A stretch of 45,119 bases of DNA, taken from Prevotella sp. UBA6447 (lineage in GTDB: Bacteria > Bacteroidota > Bacteroidia > Bacteroidales > Bacteroidaceae). Below are positions 7,990-16,600 of the stretch, piece by piece (within the stretch, counting starts at the first letter, position 1; each line of letters opens with the position of its first letter). The notes beneath the pieces are model-generated. The model did no database searches. It saw nothing but the letters and a program-made list of their open reading frames with translations, and was not told the DNA's origin. The stretch covers positions 1 through 45,119 of the forward strand of contig DJOD01000045.1 in assembly GCA_002437115.1 (NCBI GenBank). The letters are read 5' to 3'. The translations under genes and the position numbers were made by a program.

Positions 7990-10557
7990 ATGAACATACA
8001 TAAGATTTTCACTGTCGCCGCGGCAGCAATCCTCTCATTGGGCGCCAACGCGCAAACCAAGCTTGACCACAGCACCACCGCGCCCAAGATAATCATCCCC
8101 GGCGACACCATTACCTTAGGATACAACAGCGACTTCGCCCTAGTTCCCATCAACGCTTCCTGCGGCTACACGCCCAGCACTTCTGAGACATGGGTCAAGC
8201 TGCAAAAAGACGCCAATGGCAACCTTGCCATGTTCTCAGAGTTCAACGTGAGCGGCGTGGATCGCTATGCCACAGTGACGCTGACCAGCATAGACGGCTC
8301 ATACAGCAAAACCCTTGTTGTCGACCAGCAACCCAACACGATGGAAGGTGCGGCTTCAAGAAGCAGCGACAAGAAGATAACCGTCAAGTCAGCCTCAGCC
8401 AACCAGAGCATGGGCGGCTATGGCATCGAAAACACATACGACGGCTCAACAAACACATTCTACCATTCGCCTTGGGGCAGCACAGCCACCACATTCCCCG
8501 TGGTTCTCACCTATCGGCTGACCACCCCTAATCATTTGAACTACGCGGTCTACACGCCTCGCCAAGACGGCAACTGGAATGGCAACTGGGGCAAAGTGGA
8601 TGTCGAATACCAGTTGCCAGACAGCACATGGGTTACCTTACGCAGCTCCGACTTGGGACAGGCTAATTCCGACGCCCAAATCAAGTTTGGCGACGATGGC
8701 ATCGAGAACGTGTGCGCCGTGCGCTACACCATCCACGACGGTTACGCAGGCTTTGCCAGTTGCGCAGAGATGGCTTTCTATGAGCGAGACACCACGACAG
8801 CCAAGTATCTGCGCCAATATTTCGCAGACGATCTCTGCACCACCTTGCAGCCTGGAATCACCAAGGCCAACGCGGTCAAGATCAAAGACCAGTTCGTGAA
8901 GCGCTTGGTGTACTCGCTGCTCGATGGCAACTACTCCACCAAGTTCCGCGTGGGCGAATACCGCGCCTACAAGCCTTATAGCGCGTTGCAGCAGGAGCTC
9001 AAGACCTCCAACAACTACTGCAACCATGAAAACCCCACTGGCATTTTTGTGAAAGAGGGCGAACGGATAGCCGTCATCGTGGAAGGCATCACCGACTACC
9101 CTGTGGGCATGAAGATCCGCAACTTCGGACCCACCGTTTTCGCCGAGAGCAACTACACCCTTTCAAACGGTGTAAACATCATCACGGCCAGCAACAGGGG
9201 AAACATCTACGTGAACTATTACACCAACGATTTTGCCAAAGCACCAAATGTGAAAATCCACTTCGCCATGTGCACGGAGAACGGTTATTTCGACTTGACC
9301 AAGGGCATGACCAATGACGACTGGAAAAAAATCATCAACAATGCCACAGGCGACTGCATGGACTTGCTCGGCTACCATTGCCAAGTCAACTTCCCTGCGG
9401 CAACCCTGAAGAAGAACTGCAAGGATGCCGTATGGCTTGTCAACACTTACGACAGCATCGTCTCCTCTGAATTCCGCATGATGGGTCTCTATGAGTATAA
9501 CCGCGTCTATGGCAACCACATGACCGTGATTTGCGTGGCCAAGTCAGGAGGCCTCTACCATGCCAGCAACGACGGCATGTGCGTGCCCTTAAACGCTGTC
9601 GACCAGCCTACCTCGTCAGACCCTTCCTACTTCGACTACTGGGGAGCTGGCCATGAGCTGGGTCACAACAACCAGACTGACGGTGTGCTTTGGATTGGTT
9701 TGACCGAGGTGACCAACAACCTCCTGGCCGCCTTCGCGCAAGACCGAGTGCAGCCCAACGGATTCCACCGCATCGAGAACGAGAGCAACGGCGACAAGAA
9801 CTACAATTTCGTCAACCAGATTATCAAGCCAAACATCATCAACCCGAACAGCACCTTCCACCAGAACTATGATGTGTGGACCACGATGGTGCCCTTCTGG
9901 GGCATCCATTGCTACACCTTCGCTGCCGGTGTCGACTCGCTGGCCTACCCGCATGTTTTCGAGAAGATGCGCACCATGGACCTTCCTCAGAAAAACAACG
10001 GCATCGGACAGAACGCCGACTACACAGCCGACGGTGAGCAGCAGCTCAACTTCGTGAAGCAGGTATGCGACATGACACAAATCGACTTCACCGATTACTT
10101 CCATCTCTGCGGCATGATGATGCCATACAACAAGGTCGTCGGCGACTACGCCAACCGCCGCCTGCTCATCACGCAAGACATGGTCGACGAGCTCCAGGCC
10201 TACATCAACAGCAAGCATTACACGAAGGCTCCAGCCGGCCTGTACCTAATCAACATCTACAACACCGACGCTTTCCGCAACAAGGCCACCGTGCCCGAAG
10301 GCATTGCCGTGGGAACAGGATGCACCGTGTCGGGCGGCAAGGTCACCATCAAGCATGCCTCTTGGCCCAACGTGGTAGGCTTCAAGGCATACGACGTTGA
10401 CAACAACCTGGTCGAAATCTACAGCTACGGCTACGGCTACGAAGGCAGCGACAACAACTACAAGCCCTCCTACACCAAGGCCACACTGGCCAGCAACGTC
10501 GCCTACATCAACGCCGTGAGCTACGACGGCACCGAGACACGCTGCTACAAGAAATAA
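7990..10557 (+). CDS. Secreted M60-family (enhancin-like) metallopeptidase, BACON-CBM32-M60
   Basis: The protein is 855 residues. It has a signal peptide (about 1-21, ending SLGANAQ). A BACON-type beta domain spans about 35-115 (TWVKLQKD to TLVVDQQ). An F5/8 type C (CBM32-like) galactose-binding-type domain spans about 125-255 (ENTYDGSTNTFYHSPWG). The M60 catalytic region carries zinc motif HELGH at 555-559, with the third ligand Glu573 thirteen residues later (ITEV-type segment GLTEVTNN), as the gluzincin pattern requires. The same domain order is known from gut Bacteroides mucin peptidases that cleave O-glycosylated proteins. So extracellular or surface cleavage of mucin-like glycoproteins is the likely role. 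It sits directly after the leucine-rich-repeat gene in one transcript. Confidence 0.9.
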   Translation: MNIHKIFTVAAAAILSLGANAQTKLDHSTTAPKIIIPGDTITLGYNSDFALVPINASCGYTPSTSETWVKLQKDANGNLAMFSEFNVSGVDRYATVTLTSIDGSYSKTLVVDQQPNTMEGAASRSSDKKITVKSASANQSMGGYGIENTYDGSTNTFYHSPWGSTATTFPVVLTYRLTTPNHLNYAVYTPRQDGNWNGNWGKVDVEYQLPDSTWVTLRSSDLGQANSDAQIKFGDDGIENVCAVRYTIHDGYAGFASCAEMAFYERDTTTAKYLRQYFADDLCTTLQPGITKANAVKIKDQFVKRLVYSLLDGNYSTKFRVGEYRAYKPYSALQQELKTSNNYCNHENPTGIFVKEGERIAVIVEGITDYPVGMKIRNFGPTVFAESNYTLSNGVNIITASNRGNIYVNYYTNDFAKAPNVKIHFAMCTENGYFDLTKGMTNDDWKKIINNATGDCMDLLGYHCQVNFPAATLKKNCKDAVWLVNTYDSIVSSEFRMMGLYEYNRVYGNHMTVICVAKSGGLYHASNDGMCVPLNAVDQPTSSDPSYFDYWGAGHELGHNNQTDGVLWIGLTEVTNNLLAAFAQDRVQPNGFHRIENESNGDKNYNFVNQIIKPNIINPNSTFHQNYDVWTTMVPFWGIHCYTFAAGVDSLAYPHVFEKMRTMDLPQKNNGIGQNADYTADGEQQLNFVKQVCDMTQIDFTDYFHLCGMMMPYNKVVGDYANRRLLITQDMVDELQAYINSKHYTKAPAGLYLINIYNTDAFRNKATVPEGIAVGTGCTVSGGKVTIKHASWPNVVGFKAYDVDNNLVEIYSYGYGYEGSDNNYKPSYTKATLASNVAYINAVSYDGTETRCYKK

Positions 10558-10588
10558 AAACGGCCACGGAAATAGCGACAACAACCTC

Positions 10589-10627
10589 AAGGGGAGGCAT
10601 TAGCGCGACACGCTAACGCCTCCCCTT
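10589..10627 (+). terminator. Strong hairpin after the M60 gene
   Basis: A 17-bp stem AAGGGGAGGCATTAGCG / CGCTAACGCCTCCCCTT (one A-C mismatch) has a CGACA loop and lies 31 bases after the M60 stop. There is no long T-run, so it may be a poor intrinsic terminator or mainly an mRNA-stabilising 3' hairpin. Confidence 0.65.
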
Positions 10628-10802
10628 GTCGCATACATGGCTTGGCCACCAAAGAGACGCGCCCCTGTTGCCTGCTCACAAGCAAGCACACCATCCCCCA
10701 ACATCCGGCACCACAAGCACCTCAAGAAACCTGTTTCCTGCCGCGATTGCAAACTCTTGCGCATCCAAAGACCATTTTGCACACTATTGCAAACCATTTT
10801 TC

Positions 10803-10833
10803 TTGCCTTCCTGGAGCGTTTGCGCTACCTTTG
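10803..10833 (+). promoter_or_regulatory. Bacteroidetes-type promoter for the membrane HTH gene
   Basis: TTG at 10803-10805, a 20-base spacer and TACCTTTG at 10826-10833. It lies about 30 bases before the ATG at 10863 and supports that start. Confidence 0.65.
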
Positions 10834-10862
10834 CCAACAGAAAACCAAACAAGCAATCAGAC

Positions 10863-11555
10863 ATGACGAGTCAACACCTTCTGCTCTTCGCGCCCTTCAC
10901 CACCCGCGAGTGGTTCCTGATGGGCATCTTCGTGGTCACCTACGTCGCCTTGCTGGTGGTAACGGTGCAAAACAGCAGGCGCAAGATGCAAATCCTCAAG
11001 GAGCGGCTCAAGAAGGCTCGGAAGATGCAGGCCGAGCAACAGGCCACAAGCCGCCAGAACCTTGAGGAGGGTCGGAAGCGGGTGGCCGAGCTGCAAGAAC
11101 TCATCCACAAGCTCGGCGACGAAAACGACATGATGCGCCTGGAACTCGAGGAAAAGGAAGCACGCCTCGACTACAACAACAAGGTGGCGGCCATCGAAAA
11201 GGAAAAACGCAACCGCGCCGACCACATTATCTTCTCCTCGCCCGTCTACATACGCCTGCAAGACCTGCTTGACCGAGGCGAGAGCATGGGCAACGAGGAG
11301 CAGTCGCAGCTCGACAAGGTGGTCAACTCCGTCTACACCGGCTTCACCTCACAGCTGTTCGACCTCTACCGCATGACCTCACAGGAATATGCCGTCTGCC
11401 TGCTCATCAAGGCGCGGTTCGCACCAAAAGACATCGCCACGCTGACCGCCCACAGCAAAGAGAGCGTGGCAAGCACACGCAGCCGGCTCTTCCAGAAAGT
11501 ATTCCGCCGCAAAGGATCGACCAAGGAATGGGACGACTTCGTGCTGTCCATCTGA
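10863..11555 (+). CDS. Membrane-anchored coiled-coil protein with C-terminal HTH
   Basis: The protein is 230 residues, starting at the ATG at 10863, just after a promoter; the open frame extends upstream but that part would be untranscribed from this promoter. One transmembrane helix lies at about residues 17-35 (WFLMGIFVVTYVALLVVTV). A charged coiled coil follows at about 38-120. A C-terminal region (about 165-215, MTSQEYAVCLLIKARFAPKD and then IATLTAHSKESVASTRSRLF) has the shape of a LuxR/sigma-region-4 type helix-turn-helix. This build is seen in Bacteroidetes one-component membrane regulators. It should sit in the inner membrane with the HTH in the cytoplasm. No sensor domain is visible outside the membrane. 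The NfeD/SPFH genes start 67 bases downstream in the same direction. Confidence 0.7.
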   Translation: MTSQHLLLFAPFTTREWFLMGIFVVTYVALLVVTVQNSRRKMQILKERLKKARKMQAEQQATSRQNLEEGRKRVAELQELIHKLGDENDMMRLELEEKEARLDYNNKVAAIEKEKRNRADHIIFSSPVYIRLQDLLDRGESMGNEEQSQLDKVVNSVYTGFTSQLFDLYRMTSQEYAVCLLIKARFAPKDIATLTAHSKESVASTRSRLFQKVFRRKGSTKEWDDFVLSI

Positions 11556-11622
11556 CGCGCAGCCACACAGCGGAAAACAAGAACAAGCGCAAACATTCAC
11601 ACATTCTAAAACCTCATCCATC

Positions 11623-12102
11623 ATGTTAGACTACATCTCATCCAACCTTTGGCAACTTTGGACGGTCATCGCCGTCGCCTGCCTCATCATGGAGCTTGTC
11701 TCCGGAGGATTCTTCATCATCTGCTTCTCGGTCGGAGCGGGCGCCGCAGCCGTCGCCACGCTGGTCGGGGGGCTGGGGTGGCAGGTGCTCACATTCGTGG
11801 TGTTCTCCGCCCTAAGCATATTCTTGGTGCGCCCCTTCGCCCTCAAGTTCTTGCATGAGGACAAGCCCATCCCCGTGAGCAACGCCGACGCCATCATCGG
11901 GCGCGTGGGACGCGTCAGCGAGACCATCGTGGCAGGAAACTTCGGACGCGTGGCCATCGACGGCGACGACTGGAAGGCACAGGCATCGACCACACCGCGA
12001 GACATCGCTGTGGGCGAGCTCGTCAAAGTGACAGGCCGCGAGAGCATCATCATCGACGTGATGCCAGCCGCTGCGGAGCCGTCCTTCAGCCAACCCCAAT
12101 AA
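11623..12102 (+). CDS. NfeD-like membrane protein
   Basis: The protein is 159 residues. Two to three N-terminal transmembrane helices (about 10-75) carry small-residue-rich SVGAGAAAVATLVGGLG. The soluble C-terminal domain of about 65 residues (IGRVGRVSETIVAGNFGRVAI) has the five-strand OB fold pattern of short NfeD proteins. NfeD proteins work with SPFH/stomatin proteins in membrane microdomain organisation, and the next gene is one. The gap is 38 bases, so they form an operon. The serine-protease half of long NfeD proteins is absent, as in the short class. Confidence 0.85.
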   Translation: MLDYISSNLWQLWTVIAVACLIMELVSGGFFIICFSVGAGAAAVATLVGGLGWQVLTFVVFSALSIFLVRPFALKFLHEDKPIPVSNADAIIGRVGRVSETIVAGNFGRVAIDGDDWKAQASTTPRDIAVGELVKVTGRESIIIDVMPAAAEPSFSQPQ

Positions 12103-12140
12103 GCCAACAAACATTTACAAACCTTTAACTCTTACAAATT

Positions 12141-13082
12141 ATGTCTTACTTACTTATCGCACTCGTGGTGTGCGTGTTGATCTTCGCCAAGATGGCGCTG
12201 GTCATCATACCACAGTCTGAAACCAAGATCGTCGAGCGCCTCGGCCGCTACTATGCCACCCTCAAGCCCGGCATCAACGTCATCATCCCCTTCATCGACC
12301 GCGCCAAGGAAATCGTCACCATGGCCAATGGCCGATACGTCTACACAAGCCACATCGACCTCCGAGAGCAGGTGTTCGACTTCGCAAAGCAAAACGTAAT
12401 CACCAAGGACAACATCCAGATGGAAATCAACGCGCTGCTCTACTTCCAAATCGTGGACCCCTTCAAGGCCGTCTACGAAATCAACAACCTGCCAAACGCC
12501 ATCGAGAAACTGACACAGACCACCCTGCGTAACATCATCGGTGACATGGAGCTCGACCAAACGCTCACATCACGCGACGTGATCAACAGCAAGTTGCGCG
12601 GCGTGCTCGACGACGCCACCAACAAGTGGGGCATCAAGGTCAACCGCGTGGAGCTGCAAGACATCATCCCGCCAAAAAGCGTGTTGCAGGCCATGGAGAA
12701 GCAGATGCAGGCCGAGCGCGACAAGCGTGCCACCATCCTCAACTCCGAGGGCACGAAGCAAGCACAAATCCTCAAGTCGGAAGGAGAGAAGCAAGCCAAG
12801 ATCAACCGCGCCGAGGCCGACAAGCAACAGGCCATCCTGCTGGCTGAGGGTGAGGCACAAGCGCGCATACGCAAGGCCGAAGCCGAGGCGCAGGCCATTG
12901 ACCGCATCACCGAGGCGGTGGGCAAGAGCAGCAACCCCGCCAACTACCTGCTGGCTCAAAACTACATCAAGATGATGCAAGACCTGGCCACGGGCGACAA
13001 GACGAAGACCGTGTTCCTGCCCTATGAGGCCACCAATATCATGGGAAGCCTGGGCGGCATCAAGGAACTTTTCAAGCAGTAA
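12141..13082 (+). CDS. SPFH-domain stomatin/paraslipin-like protein
   Basis: The protein is 313 residues. An N-terminal membrane-inserting hydrophobic stretch (about 1-20) is followed by the SPFH/Band 7 domain (about 20-190), with IIPQSETKIVERLGRYYATL, RAKEIVTM and ELDQTLTSRDVIN. An Ala/Glu/Lys-rich coiled coil (about 185-255, EGEKQAKINRAEADKQQAIL) mediates oligomer rings in this family. The C-terminal tail contains NYIKMMQDLATG. It is a partner of the NfeD protein encoded immediately upstream and probably forms a large inner-membrane scaffold. A hairpin terminator follows at 13105. Confidence 0.93.
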   Translation: MSYLLIALVVCVLIFAKMALVIIPQSETKIVERLGRYYATLKPGINVIIPFIDRAKEIVTMANGRYVYTSHIDLREQVFDFAKQNVITKDNIQMEINALLYFQIVDPFKAVYEINNLPNAIEKLTQTTLRNIIGDMELDQTLTSRDVINSKLRGVLDDATNKWGIKVNRVELQDIIPPKSVLQAMEKQMQAERDKRATILNSEGTKQAQILKSEGEKQAKINRAEADKQQAILLAEGEAQARIRKAEAEAQAIDRITEAVGKSSNPANYLLAQNYIKMMQDLATGDKTKTVFLPYEATNIMGSLGGIKELFKQ

Positions 13083-13104
13083 CCGTATCGTTTCACGGCT
13101 CTTA

Positions 13105-13150
13105 GGGCGCAAGCCAGCGAATGTTGCTCGCCGTGGCTTGCTCCCTTTTC
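13105..13150 (+). terminator. Terminator after the NfeD/SPFH operon
   Basis: GCAAGCCA pairs with TGGCTTGC, flanked by GGG/CCC and with an inner GCGA/TCGC, followed by TTTT at about 13146-13149. It is 23 bases after the SPFH stop. Confidence 0.7.
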
Positions 13151-13274
13151 CGTTTCCAGATAATCAAGCTCTGCCTCTTTTCACATCCTTTCCACCAGTC
13201 TTTGCGAGACAAGCAAGCCCACCGATAAAACCATCACTATTCCAAGACAGAAAATTTAAACTATTATTTCACAA

Positions 13275-13330
13275 ATTATAGCTTAAATTTCCAAAATAAT
13301 AGCTATTATTCCGCAAATTACAGCTATTAT
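13275..13330. repeat. Phased ATTATAGCT-type repeats with 16-bp palindrome
   Basis: Three units ending at 13283, 13304 and 13324 (ATTATAGCT, AATAATAGCT, ATTACAGCT) are spaced about 21 bases apart. The middle one forms a perfect 16-bp palindrome AATAATAGCTATTATT at 13295-13310. This is the same motif and spacing as at 31-86. It lies in the 586-base gap before gltB, about 280 bases upstream of the gltB promoter. Nothing else gene-like is visible in 13150-13580. Confidence 0.6.
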
Positions 13331-13584
13331 TTTCCGCCATTTCTTAGCTCTTGATTTTCAACAGGTTACAAATCACATCACAACAATAGTCAAAGAGGAA
13401 ACTCTCGAAGTTCTAACAAGAAATTAAGGTTAGCCAACACGCAATTGGAAAATTATTATTTTACAAAATAACAAATCGGAAGTTATCAATTAAAAACACG
13501 CCAATCATTTTACGATTTGAAAGTTCTTTTAAAATTACAAACCAACACTTTGTAGCAGTTTTTAAATAAAGGATAATAAAGCAA

Positions 13585-13617
13585 CTTGCCATTTCGAAAG
13601 AAAAAACACTATCTTTG
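13585..13617 (+). promoter_or_regulatory. Bacteroidetes-type promoter for gltBD
   Basis: CTTG at 13585-13588, a 21-base spacer and TATCTTTG at 13610-13617. The leader to the gltB ATG is about 45 bases. Confidence 0.75.
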
Positions 13618-13668
13618 CAAACAGTTTGATAGGAAAAGTTATTGTTTTATTGATTTATTGTTAAGTTT

Positions 13669-16600
13669 ATGGGGAAAGGATTGTATAATGCCTCCTACGA
13701 ACACGACGCTTGTGGCGTAGGCATGGTCGTGAACATTCACGGCAATAAAAGCCATGATCTTGTTGACAACGCACTGAAGGTGCTCGAAAACCTGCGCCAT
13801 CGGGGTGCAGAGGGCGCTGACGGCAAGACGGGCGACGGCGCGGGCATTTTGCTGCAAATACCACACGAATTCATTCTGCTCCAAGGCATCCCGGTGCCCG
13901 AAAAGGGCAAGTATGGAACAGGACTGGTGTTTCTTCCCAAGGACGAGGATTGCCAGCAGCAGATCCTGTCAATCATGATTGAGGAGATTGAGCGCGAGGG
14001 GCTGAGCTTGACGCATCTCCGCACGGTGCCCACCAACCCAGGATGCCTGGGCGAAGCCGCCCTGGCCACGGAACCCGACATCAAGCAAGTGTTCATCACC
14101 GGCGTAACCGACGACAAGGTGCCAACGTTCGAGCGCACATTATACATTATACGAAAGAAGATAGAGAACCGGGTGGCCCAGTTTGGGGCGCAACACCCGG
14201 AGTTGCCCGTCAAGGACTTCTACGTGTGCTCGCTCTCCAGCAAGAGCATCATATATAAGGGCATGCTCTCCAGCTTGCAGCTCAGGCAATACTACCCCGA
14301 CCTGACCAACAACTACTTCACCAGCGGCTTGGCAATTGTCCACAGCCGCTTCTCCACCAACACCTTCCCCACATGGAGCCTGGCGCAGCCGTTCCGCATG
14401 GTTGCCCACAACGGTGAGATCAACACCATCCGCGGAAACCGAGGGTGGATGAAGGCTCGAGAATCGGTGCTGTCAAGCAACGCCCTGGGCGACATTCGCG
14501 AAATCACGCCTATCGTGCAGCCGGGCATGAGCGACTCGGCCAGCCTTGACAACGTGTTCGAGTTCTTCGTCATGAGCGGCCTGTCGCTGCCTCACGCCAT
14601 GTCAATCATGATTCCTGAGAGCTTCAATGACAAGAACCCCATATCCGAAGACCTGAAAGCCTTCTACGAGTACCACTCCATCCTGATGGAGCCCTGGGAC
14701 GGGCCTGCAGCCCTGCTCTTCTCCGACGGGCGCTTTGCCGGTGGCATGCTCGACCGAAACGGCCTACGCCCCGCGCGTTACACCATCACCAAGAACGACA
14801 CCATGGTGGTAGCCTCAGAGGTTGGGGTCATGGACTTCGACCCGACGGAAATTGCCGAGAAAGGACGGTTGCAACCAGGAAAGATTTTGCTCATTGACAC
14901 ACAAGAAGGCAAGATTTACTACGATGGAGAGATACGCGAGCGCCTGGCAGCTGAGCATCCTTACCGTCAATGGCTCAACACCAACCGCATACAACTTGAG
15001 AAGATACACAGCGGCCGAAAGATAAGCAACGCGATTGAAGACCTGCGCAGCAAGTGTGTGGAGTTTGGCTTCGGACGCGAGGACATCGAAGACACCATCA
15101 TACCCATGGCCGTGAAAGGGCAGGAGCCCACGGCCTCAATGGGCAACGACACGCCGCTTGCCGTGCTCAGCGACCGCCCGCAGATTTTCTTCAATTATTT
15201 CCGCCAGCAGTTCGCGCAAGTCACCAACCCTGCCATCGACTCCATCCGCGAGAATCTCGTGATGAGCCTCACCGAGTATATCGGACGCGTCGGGACGGGC
15301 ATCCTCAACCCGAACGAGTCAAACTGCAAGATGGTGCGCCTGCCCCACCCCATCCTGACCAACACACAGCTCGACATTCTCTGCAACATTCGCTACAAGG
15401 GCTTCAACACCATCAAGCTTCCCATTCTCTTTGAAGCCAAACGAGGCGAAAGTGGCCTGCGCGACGCCCTCGACCGATTGTGCCACGATGCAGAAAAGAG
15501 TGTCGATGATGGATACAACTACATCATCCTCACCGACCGCAACGTGGATGAGGCACACGTCGCCATACCGTCTTTGCTGGCCGTGAGTGCCGTGCACCAC
15601 TACCTCATCTCGGTGGGCAAGCGCGTGCAGACCGCCTTGATTGTCGAGTCGGGCGAGATTCGCGAGGTAATGCACGCTGCCCTGCTATTGGGGTATGGAG
15701 CTTCTGCTCTCTGCCCATACATGACATACGCCATCCTCGACGACCTCGTCAAGCAGCGAAAGATACAGGAAAACTACCCCACAGCCGAGGCCAACTACAT
15801 CAAGGCCGTCAAGAAAGGCTTGTTTAAGATTATGGCCAAGATGGGCATTTCCACCATCCGCAGTTACCGAGGCGCCAAGATTTTCGAGGCTGTCGGCTTA
15901 TCGGAATCACTCCTGAAAAACTATTTCGGGACCGACCACAGCTCCATAGGCGGTGTCGGGTTGAAGACCATCGCACACGACGCCATTGCCCTTCACGACG
16001 AGGCTTTCCGCCTGGAAAAGGCCAGCCGTTTCGACTCTTACGTGGAGAAGCCACTGCCAACGCTCGGACAATTCCACTGGAGGCGCGATGGCATACGCCA
16101 CGCCTGGAACCCAGACACAATCGCCACCTTGCAGTTGGCTACCCGACGGGGCGACTACCAGCTGTTCAAGAAATACACCCAGATGGCCGACGAGAAGGAC
16201 GAACCGATTTTCATCCGCGACTTTTTCGACTTCAAGCGAGCCGCAGGAGGCCCCATCAGCCTGTCGGAAGTGGAGCCGGTGGAGTCAATCGTCAAGCATT
16301 TCGTGACAGGAGCTATGTCGTTTGGCGCCTTGAGCAAAGAGGCGCACGAAGCCCTCGCGCTGGCCATGAACAAGCTCGGCGCACGTTCCAACACAGGTGA
16401 GGGAGGTGAAGACGAGGAGCGATTCCACTCGTCGGTCGACGGCATCTCACTTTCGAGCAAGACCAAACAAGTGGCTTCCGGACGATTCGGCGTCACGACC
16501 GAGTACCTGGTTAACGCCGAAGAGATACAGATCAAGGTGGCCCAGGGTGCCAAGCCTGGCGAAGGCGGACAGCTCCCAGGCTTCAAGGTCAATGAGATCA

